From: Tigriopus japonicus
Taxonomy: Eukaryota; Arthropoda; Copepoda; Harpacticoida; Harpacticidae
NCBI GenBank assembly: GCA_010645155.1
Contig: CM021314.1
Location: 7,050,543-7,114,542, forward strand
Direction of reading: 5' to 3'
DNA length: 64,000 bases
In this document: piece by piece, positions 23,940 to 34,260 of the stretch
Layout: every line of letters starts with the position of its first letter
How positions within the stretch are numbered: the first letter of the stretch is position 1
Made by a program: the position numbers and the translations under genes
The notes under the pieces: model-generated
Seen by the model: the letters and a program-made list of their open reading frames with translations, nothing else
The model's database searches: none
Told to the model about the DNA's origin: nothing

Positions 23940-24181
23940 AGGAGATGTGGTGTCGTGGTTAGCGCAGTTTCCTATAGAGAGAGAGGTCTCAGGTTCGATT
24001 CTCCTCCCCGACCTTTCTCAAGGAAACTGTTAGACGCTAATCCACACTCACAGACGGAGAACCTTTCTGATACCGGACATGTGATTGCCTATCGGAATAA
24101 TTTGGACGATGTGATGGCTGGCTTTGCTGGCCGGGCGAGGCTCAACCCTCCGACCCTGGACCAACAATCCAAAAAAAAAAA
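23940..24181 (+). repeat. tRNA-derived SINE (family 1)
   Basis: The head folds like a tRNA: GGGAGGAGATG...CTCCTCCCC, an A box at TGTCGTGGTTAGCGCAG and a B box at GGTTCGATTCTCC. A body of about 160 bp follows, ending in an uninterrupted A run at about 24171-24181. This is the classic layout of a pol III-transcribed SINE that depends on LINE enzymes for retrotransposition. The tail is still homogeneous, so the copy may be fairly young. Confidence 0.85.
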
Positions 24182-24344
24182 ATTGACCAATTTTTCCAAT
24201 TCAAACACTGGAGAGTTTAAGCGTTTGAGAAAAATGAGAGTTTCTAGCAAATGGTTATACCGGTCTTCCGTCGTCAGTGTTTAATTTTGAATATGATGAA
24301 TAATGATTCTTAAAAAATTTGCGCAAACAATCACACCAGATTAA

Positions 24345-24535
24345 GGAAGCCAGAGTGGCCACGCGTACTAGCGCGTTCTTAAAAGTGCCGAGTGTAAGTG
24401 CTTCCCCAGACGGCGTAGGTTCGAATCCTGTTGGGGGTCGGATTGAAGCTGTCGGGAGAAATCCTTGTTTACAGGGAATCGCATTCCTTGTAGCGGTAGT
24501 AGAAAATCCGCAAAAAAAAAAACAAAAAAAAAAGA
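24345..24535 (+). repeat. tRNA-derived SINE (family 2, Ser/Leu-like head)
   Basis: The head (GCCAGAGTGGCCACGCGTAC...GGTTCGAATCCTG...GGGTCG) resembles a tRNA with a long variable arm (Ser or Leu type). The B box GGTTCGAATCC is perfect. A short body and an A-rich tail interrupted by C (about 24514-24534) follow. Its head and body differ from family 1, only about 165 bp upstream. Confidence 0.75.
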
Positions 24536-25004
24536 TCATTTGCCATATTTGCGAACACAATATCATCCAAAATTCTAGCGAGATATTACTCTACTCCTCC
24601 TCCAAGCAAACTAAAATTAATATAATTATTATTTAGGATGGATTAAGACAACACTTAAAAGAATGAGATTGCAATTTCGCTTGTTTTCTAATCTATTTCA
24701 AAACCACCAAAATAGATACAAAAAAGAAAGTATTTTTGATCTTCAAAAATATTGAAACCAGGGGTTTCTGCTCAATTTCCCCCCAAAAGTCTCCAAATTA
24801 ACTAGATATGCCAACAAAAAATAAATCAAAGCATTTGAATGTATTTGACAAAGGTTTAAAATTACCAATAACTAATGCCTTTTTTGCCAATCCCAGATCG
24901 TAATTTTTCTTGCCTAGTGATTTGCGAGCTATGTTGCAGAAATTTGTCGCTTTTTGTGACTTCTGATTAACACACATTCTAAAAGTTCTTCGACAAAGGT
25001 CCGG
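24536..25004. other. intergenic, nothing recognised
   Basis: AT-rich sequence. Nothing was recognised. Confidence 0.3.
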
Positions 25005-25012
25005 GTTAGAAC

Positions 25013-25812
25013 CAGAGTTGGGTCAATTACTTGAAAATGTAATAAATCACAATTACAATTGCTTCATCAAAAGATGTAACCAATAACAATTACATTATCC
25101 GAAAATGTGGTCGACTTCAATTACAATTGCACCTCAATTACATGAGAATTACACGACAATTGCAAGTCAGTTACAATTCTTCCGTCTCTTTCACCCTTTT
25201 GCCTTTTCAAAACGATGAAAAATAAACAGATCTGCCATTTCTAAGTAACGATGCACTAACTGGCAACTTAAAATGCCTGAAAGGTTAATATGAAAGAGTG
25301 ATTTACAAAATCCAAAAGCTTATGAACGGGCATAAACATCAAAAACATTATACCATCAATCACAAGGCATATTTATCTTTTTCATAAAACACGAACTTTG
25401 TACACATATATCAAGTATGACGATGTTTTAAAACTTTATTCTAAATCTTGACACAAAAATCATAGTCAAAAGCTCTGGTAGTTTGAAAGTTTTTAAACAT
25501 CAAAGCCTGGGTGTGTATTGTAACAAAAGCTACCTGTTTGTGGCATCAAATTGACCGCAAATTGATGACAAAATAATTGTTTTGCAAATAAAAAGTGATA
25601 AATTGGTTTTATGGTTCATTTGAGGAATTAAGATTTTGAAAAGTAAGTGGTAATCTGTGATTAAAAATTCGTTAACTACATGGCCAAAAATGTAATTAAT
25701 TACAATTACACTTACTTGGCCCAGAAATGTAATTAATTACAATTACATGTAATTGTAATTAAAATTACGTAATTTTGATTGCAATTACAATTACAATTAC
25801 TCCCCATCCCTG
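25013..25812. mobile_element. hAT-type element rich in AATTAC motifs, 800 bp
   Basis: The left end CAGAGTTGGGTCAATTAC and the right end (reverse complement CAGGGATGGGGAGTAATT) are loosely inverted. The flanking 8-mers are GTTAGAAC (25005-25012) and GCCAGAAC (25813-25820), six of eight matching. Both subterminal regions are dense in TGTAATT/AATTACA motifs in both orientations, a common design for transposase-binding subterminal repeats. Assignment rests on ends and an approximate duplication. Confidence 0.65.
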
Positions 25813-25820
25813 GCCAGAAC

Positions 25821-26803
25821 CCATAACTAGTGAATGAATTTAAACTTGATATTTTTAAAAATAGACTTAGAAGATGGTCGAAAGCAGAAAATAGAAAAGC
25901 ATATTCCCTTAGCTACTAATTACCACGTCTCGTCCTGATAGGAGGTTTGATTGGTGGTTGAGTGGAATCCTCCTCACAAGACAGCGTGATTGAACTTAAA
26001 GGAACAATCTGACTTGAGAAAAAACCTCAGATTTTCAAAAAAATACTTTATTCATGGCGCTTCGATAAAAGTCTGGAAAATTATAAGACCATTAAATGTG
26101 AATTTGTCGACTTTGTTCCGTAAATACTGTAATTGCGCGAGAGTACCTTCTCAATCCAATCTAAATAAAAAGATAAGTCTTGAACAATAATTGCATCTTT
26201 TGCTAGAAATTATAAATCAAGAAAATAAAGATCCTGGTGTGTGATAACATGATGTATGTAAAAACACGTGGTTCGAGAACAATTGAGTGGGAACAAACAG
26301 CATTATATAATAAATGTGAACTTTTTATTTAAAGTAAGTAATACAACTGTTATATTGACCCCTCAAAAGAGACCAATTCTAAATTAATTAGAACATGAAA
26401 ATCTTGTTAGAGCTGACATATAGTATGACTAGTAAATATAATGTAGCAAAAAAAAACTGGAATTAAGATTGCTAGGAGTTAGTTCCAAGAAAAAGAATTT
26501 GGTTAATAGGTGTTCTGGTACTTAGTTTAAGTCTCAAGTATCATCAGGTCCATCAAGGCTGTAAACTAACTTGAAATACACCAAAGTACATCCCCTCCTC
26601 AAGATATTTGAGCATTACATAAGTACATACTTTTGCATTTTGATCTGGAAGTAATTTAAACAGTTTTAGGAACAATATAATTTACATAAGAAGATACAGA
26701 GATTTCCCTATCGTCACTACTCAAGCATTTAATTTCATTGCTCTGTCATCTTAAACATTTGTTACTCGTTTTGGGTAAATACAAGCACTGTTAGTAGTAC
26801 TGA
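25821..26803. other. intergenic, nothing recognised
   Basis: AT-rich sequence. Small frames show no family resemblance and no repeat was matched. Confidence 0.3.
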
Positions 26804-26953
26804 TTACTGATGGGAAACAAACAAATATAACCAAGAACATACAAAGATAAAACATCGGAATCGACGCGCAATGCATCAAAGTCCACCAGCGCAACCTCAA
26901 ACCACTGATTGACGTACTACTCCCGATTGAACTTCGGAGGGGAATTTCCGTTA

Positions 26954-27129
26954 TGTTCTAGTGCTAATTTAGACCCAGTTCAATCAAGTCCTCCGAAGAC
27001 GCAACTCAAGAACCACTGACGAACCTTCCGGGGTAATTTCCAATACTCTTATGTATTTCTTACATATCCTCATAATATATATCTATATTAGGTTCCAGAA
27101 ATATACATATTAAATCCCACGACATCTCA
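26954..27129 (+). repeat. long terminal repeat, copy 1 (176 bp)
   Basis: It begins TGTTCTAGTGC and ends CATCTCA. It is nearly identical to 27452-27627, with the same length. A candidate primer-binding site (TTGGCGACGAGG) directly follows at 27130, as expected for a 5' LTR. About 75 bp before it match the internal sequence in front of copy 2, so this LTR is at once the 3' end of a truncated unit and the 5' end of the next. Confidence 0.85.
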
Positions 27130-27451
27130 TTGGCGACGAGGATACAAGACCCCACCTACGGAATGCCAACGGTGAACACACACGGAGGGAACCCAGGGGG
27201 GACGGTCCGAGGGACCCCAGATCCACCCCGCTTCGACCATTCAGCTCATGCAGACAATGGTCGGCTCGAAGCCCTCGAGGCGTGGATGGATGGCTTCGAG
27301 GCCTACTGTGAGGCCTTTTACGGACAAGAAAGACCCCCAACCCAAGACGACTTGGTCTCTAACAACCAATGGAAGAGCTTCCACCAGCGCAACCTCAAAC
27401 CATTAATTGACGTACTACTCCCGATTGAACTTCGGAGGGGAATTTCCGTTA
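27130..27451 (+). mobile_element. internal region of miniature LTR retrotransposon, gag remnant
   Basis: Only about 322 bp lie between the two LTRs. They start with a primer-binding-site-like TTGGCGACGAGG. An open frame of 109 codons (27130-27459) follows; its middle (PPRFDHSAHADNGRLEAL, then WMDGFEAYCEAFYGQ) looks like the beginning of a Gypsy-type gag. It runs straight into the second LTR and stops at TAG there. There is no protease, reverse transcriptase or integrase. The size and layout fit a TRIM-like non-autonomous element mobilised in trans. Gag identity is by resemblance only. Confidence 0.7.
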
Positions 27452-27627
27452 TGTTCTAGTGCTAATTTAGACCCAGTTCAATCAAGTCCTCCGAAGACGC
27501 AACTCAAGAACCACTGACGAACCTTCCGGGGTAATTTCCAATACTCTTATGTATTTCATACATATCCTCATAATATATATCTATATTAGGTTCCAGAAAT
27601 ATACATATTAAAACCCACGACATCTCA
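27452..27627 (+). repeat. long terminal repeat, copy 2 (176 bp)
   Basis: It is the same length as copy 1 and differs at only a few positions (for example TTCATACA versus TTCTTACA). It is followed directly by the resumed foldback arm. Confidence 0.85.
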
Positions 27628-28312
27628 AAAGACAAACAAACAACAGCATACCAAACAAATAGAAATCACAAATAAAGAACAAAAAAATTGGAAAGAAAAG
27701 TCTACAGCTGTTGTTTATTTTGTCTCCCCGAAAAACAGGGCTGCCAAAAATGACATCCCTTACGAGTTGAAAAAGGTCAAAAGATAACAAAGTCTTGAAA
27801 AATTTTCGAAAGTCAAAAGTAAGTGTTCCATTTGCATTGAATATATCTCTTGGACCAATAAATCATTTCATTAGCAATGATTAATGTGGCGAAAATAATC
27901 ATTAGACACCCACTTTTACAAATCATGACAATTCTTGACAGCAACACTGTTTTTATTTTGGAATGGTACAAATTTACCCCAAACAAACAAATATTCTGAA
28001 AACCCAAACAAATATACAAACAAACCAAAAAATGGCCAATTTGTTCGCATCAGTAGTACTGGTTCCCAATGGAACACTTACTTTTGACTTTCGAAATGTT
28101 TTCAAGACTTTGATTTTCTTTTGACCTTTTCCAACTCGTAAGGGATGTCATTTTTGGCAGCCCTGTTTTTCGGAGAGACAAAATAAACAACAGCTGTAGA
28201 CTTTTCTTTCCAATTTTCTTGTTCTTTGTTTGTGATTTCTATTTGTTTGGTATGCTGTTGTTTGTTTGTCTTTGTTTGTTCTTGGTTACATTTGTTTGTT
28301 TCCCATCAGTAA

Positions 28313-28570
28313 CTAAAAGACAACTTTCGGGTACAAGAAGGAGCAACATTTGAGATATGTTGACAAGCCTTGAACGAGCGCAGCTGATGAGCGGATTTTT
28401 GTAAACATCTCATGTGCGCTTGCCAATGCTGATGTGTTTCGAGTTGGATTTTTGGCAGAGTTTTGCCATTTTGGTTTTTAGGGTAAAAAATCTGACCACA
28501 ACTAAACTTTTCAACAAGCAATAGACCTAATCAACTATAAAGTATGGCAGCACTGCCAACTCGAAATCCA
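28313..28570. other. short spacer
   Basis: Unique-looking sequence between two transposons. No feature was seen. Confidence 0.3.
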
Positions 28571-28578
28571 TTTTTAAC

Positions 28579-29327
28579 TAGGGACAGAAACTTTAGACGA
28601 ATAAATGTATTCGTCTTTTTTCGTCTTCATTCGTCTTTTTTACCATTATTCGTCGCGACAAATTTATTCGTCTTTTTTTCGTCTAATCCGGCAATTTTAC
28701 TCAACCTTTTTCGTCTGATTAGTCAAAAATGGAAAATTTTCTTGGATTTTAAGTTTTTTCTCAAATTTTAAATCAAATAGACACTTTCAAAAAAGTTCAA
28801 CACCAAAACTTGGGCCTAAGTAATAGTTTGATTGTCAGTTGCGTTTTTTGCTCGAACAAAATATGGTCCACACTTAAATTTTAACTTGTGGAGTTTCCTG
28901 ACAGACACAGAAAGAAAAGAACACTGACCACTTCTTGCTCATTCGGCACTTTTCCGTTCGTTACTTTAGTAGATTTTGCCGTTTTGCACAAGGGAGCAGG
29001 TGTTTCCCCCTCAATTGGGACACACTTTTCGTCTACTTTATGGGCAGCAGTTTAAGGCTCTCTGTATCCTCATTACAGGCAATTCATTAGTCTTTTTACC
29101 GTGAAAGTCAGTTTTATTTTGTCTTCTTTCGTCTAATCGGACAATTTTATTAGTATTTTTCATCTAGTCGGGCAATTTAGTTCGTTTTTTCGACTAATTG
29201 GGCATTTTTATTCGTCTTTTGTCGTCTAATCGGGCAATTTTATTCATCTTTTTTCTTCTAATCGGGCAGTTTTATTCGTTTTTTCGTCTAATCGGGTTAT
29301 TTTATGCGTCTACACTTCCTGTCTCTA
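28579..29327. mobile_element. hAT-type element with TTCGTCT direct repeats, 749 bp
   Basis: The ends are TAGGGACAGAAACTTTAGACG and, at the right, CGTCTACACTTCCTGTCTCTA, inverted with a few mismatches. The flanks are TTTTTAAC (28571-28578) and TTTATAAC (29328-29335), seven of eight matching. The interior next to both ends is a degenerate direct repeat of TTTTATTCGTCTTTTTTCGTC-like units. The sister copy with a retrotransposon insertion is at 14958-16195, in the opposite orientation. Confidence 0.85.
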
Positions 29328-29335
29328 TTTATAAC

Positions 29336-29960
29336 TATGGTTGGAACTCGAAATCGAACTAGTTCGAGTGTTGCCAAATTGGTCCCTGTTTAGGTCTTTT
29401 CAAAAAGGTTCAAACCAACCTGCCCTTTTTAACAACGATAAACTTCCGAGTCAAAACTGGCAGCACTCCTGGTTCGAAACACATCACTAGTCACTACGTG
29501 ACTCTAGTCAGGGATAACCTATATAATAGTATTAATACTGGATGCGAACTCGCGGAATTTCTCCGGCACGCAACCTCCGGTATGAGGCCGAGATTCGTAA
29601 ACAAGAAGAACAAACCGCCATGTTGGGAGCGGAAAATCAAACGGAAATCGACCAAAATTCCAAAAGATAGCGCGCCAATCGGTGTTCCCTGTGTTTCAAG
29701 CGGGTCCAGCCAAGTCCTAGCCTTGGTAAAGGTCAACGCCATGCCCAAAAATCAGTCCGATGTTGGTGTTTCGAAGACATCCAGTTCACCCAAGAAAGAG
29801 TGAATGAAATAGTGAATGAATGACCACATCATGGAGTGCGAATGAACCCACAAAGGTGTCTAATCTACAAGATGACGATCAAAGTGATCAAATGAAATCT
29901 GATGACGAGGTTACCTGCAATAACCTTCGGAAGTGATAGCCCTAACTAAAGCAAAAAAAC
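29336..29960. other. intergenic, doubtful coding remnants
   Basis: An open stretch at 29498-29803 (with PRFVNKKNKPPCWERKIK) is vaguely like the N-terminal region of retroelement polyproteins. It is too short and unsupported to call. Confidence 0.25.
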
Positions 29961-29964
29961 GAAT

Positions 29965-30510
29965 TTGTACCGGACTCCGAGCCCAAATTCTTCTTGCAAA
30001 AGGATTAAGAACCAACTTTCCCACGGACCAAAACGGGGAGTTTCTTTACGCTCATCCATTGCACAACTTGAACAACTAAGAATATCTTACGATTACTTGA
30101 ATTATCAACAACAAAATATCGTTTTTTTCCGAGCTCATATATCATCCGACTTTAACGTCTTATTAGTATCTTTGAACTTACAATTGAACCCATCCATCAA
30201 TATTTCAGGTATTATCCTGAACTGAATTAACACATGCCAAACTTTGTATGAAATCAAGGTTGTTATAGGTTGTGAGATTGTCAACTTGGCATAACATGTT
30301 CTATAAATGATGGTCCTTTTTCGAATTTCCTTTATTGTATGGTTGTGTCTTTTAGTTCAGGATAATAAGGACAGGTAAGATACTCTTAAGTTGTTCAAGT
30401 TGTGTGATGGACGAGTGCGATAAAACTCCCCGTTTTGATCCGGGTGAGAGTATGTGGGGAAAGTTGGTTCTTAATCCCTTTTCAAGAGGAATTTGCGTTC
30501 GGATTAAGGT
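29965..30510. mobile_element. foldback element, about 545 bp
   Basis: The left arm (about 29965-30100) and right arm (about 30370-30510) are inverted copies with indels. Landmarks are GATTAAGAACCAACTTTCCC, AAAACGGGGAGTTT, CACAACTTGAACAACT and TATCTTAC. A further inverted pair, TATTATCCTGAACT at 30210 and AGTTCAGGATAATA at 30356, lies inside. No coding frame was seen. Confidence 0.75.
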
Positions 30511-31789
30511 CAATATAGAACAAAGAAAGAAGAAGTCCTCAGTGTCAAGAATTCGATCAAATGAAGAACAAATTAAGATGACTTTGAAACCTATCAGGTG
30601 GACCTACTAGCAATGGATGGGCTCAATATTTTGATCTGCCTTTGGAGTCAGTCAGCCCAAATTGGTGATCTGACAGTCTAACCCGGGTCCATGGACCCTC
30701 CCAAAGTCTTTAGAATGAAATGCTCCCATCAAGATTGAATTGTGTGGATTTTTTCATTCAATCTGATTGTTAATTCCTGGACAAGGGGATCTAAGAAGAT
30801 CAATCAAACCTTATCAAGCCTGTAGAGCCTATCCCTGCAATGATAAGACATGATCCTTTGGTCCTGAAGGACCCTTAGCCCCAGTCCTGCGTGGTCCCGA
30901 CCTTCTTGAGCCCCAAGACTTGAAACATTTTCAATCAAATCCACAATCAAGGCTTTAATCCTCATGTTTTTCACTCATTTTGTCTCAAGGACGTTGTGAT
31001 TGCCTTTGTTCCTGTTCCAATCCGGATCAGATGGCTGATCTGATCCAGAACCGTCAAAAGTGCCCTTCAATGGTTATAGCCAACAACATCTCTAACTTGG
31101 ACTCCATCTTGTTTCAAAATGAGACCATTCTTGTTTTTTCATTTTCTTATGGAAATGGTTCCTGCGTTGTGGAGGTGTTGAAGAGGATGGAAGATGAGTA
31201 ACACTCCAGATACCACCACAGATACTTCTGTTAAGCATTATTTCACTGAAGTTGGACTAATGGGTGAAGCAAGATTCCATCTACGTATTTTCCTCATTCT
31301 TATGAGGACTAAAATCCTTTGGAGAGTTGAATGTCAAAAGTTCATGAGACGAGTAAAAAGAGTGCTGGGACTTCTAAAATCAAGGTGAAGAACATCCAGT
31401 CCACAAATATTAACACAAAAAGTTTGCGTGAATTCTTTCAAAACACATGTTCAACAGTTTTAGACATTAATAAGGAATAAATGACGTCGTGTCAAAATAT
31501 AGCCTCGGCCTCATACCATTTTTTCAAAAATCGGAGTTCGTGTCCACCCCTTTCAGGGGTTCCTGCTCTAGTACAGCCAGTGGAAATTTGTTTGGAACAC
31601 ATTTCATTGATCCAGCAGCAAGGGTGTCAAGTGACTTGATTCATCACACATTGCTCTTGTTCGACCAAAGCAATTGAATGAGCGATTTTGCCACTGACTC
31701 CCTAAATATGCAAGTTCGAGTTGTGAATCACATAACTTAGGGTGTTCAATGTCAAATCTCATTGCACACATTGTGCAGGCTTGGTGACC
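30511..31789. other. intergenic, nothing recognised
   Basis: Several 60-75 codon frames occur (30980-31201, 31194-31388, 31489-31677) without family resemblance or splice support. Confidence 0.3.
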
Positions 31790-32335
31790 ATTGACTTCTA
31801 TTAATACTAGACCGAGTGTAAGCCAAAAAATGTGTCTCCGGTCGCCAACTGTTGAGCGGACAAAAGTGCGGGAACATTTGAAATGTGTGACCAGACAAAT
31901 GTCAACCATGCAAGTGATGAGTTAAATGTGGAATTGAGTAACGTTTTTGGGTCATTTTTTGTTATTGCTAGTGGTCACTTTCTTGAAAGAATGGAAGACG
32001 TCACTAGGTGACCATACCATGGATATTAATACTACAACTAGGAACTTTTTTGACAATACGTTGAATAAGTTATTGGTAGGAAGAACACAAATTTAAGCTT
32101 TTGCGTTATGTAGGGTTAATCCAATGCATATATGGAACAAAATTGACTTGTGGCTTCAAGAACGAGTTTTGAAAAGTTGGTCTTGATTCGCATGTTTGGT
32201 CATACTAATTGCCCGCTCAACAGTTGTGATGGAGACATTATCCTCATGAATTCAACGCATTCCGCCCCGCTTGCCAAATCAGCCAGAATAAAGTTTGCAC
32301 GCTATCTAGTGATTATAATTGATCCAAGTTGGTGA
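31790..32335 (+). repeat. dispersed repeat, copy 2 of 2
   Basis: This is the inverted counterpart of 4501-5035, of similar length. It has diverged by scattered substitutions and has different unique flanks on both sides, so it is a transposed copy and not a segmental duplication. No frame is shared. Confidence 0.7.
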
Positions 32336-32639
32336 CTCAGAATATTTAGGGAGTGTTATTTCTCTGTTAGCCCTCTAGTTTTGGCTACCCTGCTGTTCCT
32401 CTGCCCTTTAGCCTAGATGACATGATATATCGCAAAGCACACATATTAGGGTAAAAGGGCTAACTCGTTTACAACTAGAGACGATCTTCACTTGAAAACT
32501 CCCTTTCGGTACAACTTAACGAATTTTCACGAAACTTTGTTTCTCAGCCAGTCCTGTTTTTTTTCTAATCAGACGGTGTCTATCGTTGTACATGAAAGAA
32601 GAAGCTTCGAAGTAGTCATTTGACGGCACGTTGTTGCAA

Positions 32640-33375
32640 ATAGCTTTTTATGTTTGGATCGAAATACCCAAAGACACCCAAAATTCATTGGGGAACGACT
32701 TTGAACCCAACCCAACACGATAATAGAGATATTATAATTATTATAACGAGTTATTTGGGCTTGAGTGGTCCAGTTTTGACCCAAAAATGCTAAAAAAATG
32801 CTTCAGTTATATCAAAAAAAAAAATTCCCAAAGATTTCATTTAGTTTTTCAATGTCACGAAAGAAAAAAGATGAGTTTCAAAGTTTATATTAACATAGTT
32901 CAAAGTTACATAAAATCTCACTTAAAAAGCACTTAAACTACATTTTGCGATCAAGATCTTTTGCAATATCGAAAATGGGCAATACTTGGAAATTTTAAAA
33001 AATTCGGTTGATGTTTCAAGTTTCGATTTTAATGTATTTTGAACATTGTCCTTCGAGAAATCGTAAATTTGTAGTAACACATAGTTATGAAAAATGTTTT
33101 CCAAAAATCTCGTTTTAGGTGCAACTTAAGTGACATTACATATTATTAGGAACTACCATTCAAACCCAAATAACTCGGCTGCTGATGAATGTGATTTTAT
33201 TCAATTTGTATTCAACCGGTAACTAAATGGTCTCTAAATAGTTTATCAAAAATGTTACTTTTACTAGGTCTTTAGGTGTATAACTTTTTCCTTGGACCTA
33301 AACTTCAAGACTTATTTAATACAATAAAGGTAAAGTTGTTCCCCATTGAATTTCGGGTCCAAAAAGTACCAAGAG
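32640..33375. mobile_element. foldback element related to 12.3-13.7 kb
   Basis: The left part (about 32660-32770) and right part (about 33165-33375) are inverted versions of each other, sharing TTGGGGAACGACTTT-like and ACGAGTTATTTGGG-like strings. The right arm also resembles the right arm of the foldback at 13400-13610 (AAATAACTC, TTTAGGTGTATAACTTTT, AAAGTTGTTCCCC). The left arm has lost about 100 bp. Boundaries are approximate. Confidence 0.55.
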
Positions 33376-33725
33376 TTCTTTGGACATTTAAAGTTCTTTG
33401 GACATAATTCCAAACCTAAAAAGCCATTCAAAACACCGTAACGGATGAAGAAAGTTGAGAACCTTGAGTCTTGATTGTATTAACGCTAGAAGAAAGAGTG
33501 AAAGCTTAAAGGTTACATTGGTTAATATTCCCTTGAAACATATCAATCAAGCTTTTGAGAATTAGAAAAAAATCGGGATCTGATTTGCATTTTGGTCAAT
33601 AAGTTTCCTTAAAAATCCAGCTATCCACTAATAATTCTAATTATTTTTCGAAAACAATAGCGTTTTCCAATCATTATGACTGTTCACATTGATAACATTG
33701 TTTTTTTTATTGTGAAAGTTACAAG

Positions 33726-34252
33726 TAGGGCCTGGAAAAATATTTGCAAAAAAATGACAAAATATTCAATATATTTTTTTTCAAAAGCTCTAAATATTTG
33801 AAAAAATGCCGTATATGTATTAAAGAAATATTTTTTGTGACAACGGCATTGTATGGTATTTTTGTCCGTGTGCACCGATTTTCCAATTTTGTTTTAGTGA
33901 ATTTGATGCATTTGGCCGTGTTTGGAGGCACACTTGACATGAAATTGATTTAACAACACAATTTTTAATTTGTCTCAACAGATGGCGCAGTTTTTTCGTG
34001 CTTGACAGTAGTTTTGGTTCTGAATGTCTTATCTCAGTACAAATGCCATTTTGTAGAGATTTTTGTATTATGGGTTCATTTTGGGTAAGCCCATGGTCAT
34101 TCATTTATTTTCCCTAATTTTGCCTGCAATATTTTTTCTGACTCAAATATTTGAAAAAATATTTATTTTGTCCTTGAAACAGACAAAATATTTAAAAACT
34201 CGAGGAAAACGGAAAAATATTTTATATTTAAAAAAAATATTTGCGGGCCGTA
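33726..34252. mobile_element. hAT-type element, family copy B, 527 bp
   Basis: The left end is TAGGGCCTGG and the right end GGGCCGTA. The flanks are GTTACAAG (33718-33725) and GTTATAAG (34253-34260), seven of eight matching. It is collinear with 11248-11781, with scattered substitutions and no large indel. The terminal repeat is more decayed than in copy A. Confidence 0.9.
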
Positions 34253-34260
34253 GTTATAAG

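Larger units (their letters stand above)
26804..28312. mobile_element. foldback element, left arm split by an LTR mini-element
   Basis: The right arm (about 28066-28312) is the reverse complement of a left arm found in two pieces: 26804 to about 26850 and about 27628-27832. Landmarks are ACTGATGGGAAACAAACAAA, GTCTACAGCTGTTGTTTATT and GGGCTGCCAAAAATGACATC. Joined, the arms are about 250 bp and highly similar. The interruption is the LTR mini-element described separately. The string AAAGA on both sides of the interruption is a candidate 5-bp duplication. There is no coding frame. Confidence 0.85.

Noticed and set aside
23940..24010. Functional tRNA gene
   Set aside because: The tRNA-like head is followed by a SINE body and A tail, and stem pairing is imperfect, so it is a retroposon head.
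29498..29803. Possible retroelement polyprotein fragment (PCWERKIKRK)
   Set aside because: Resemblance is too slight and short to support a call.
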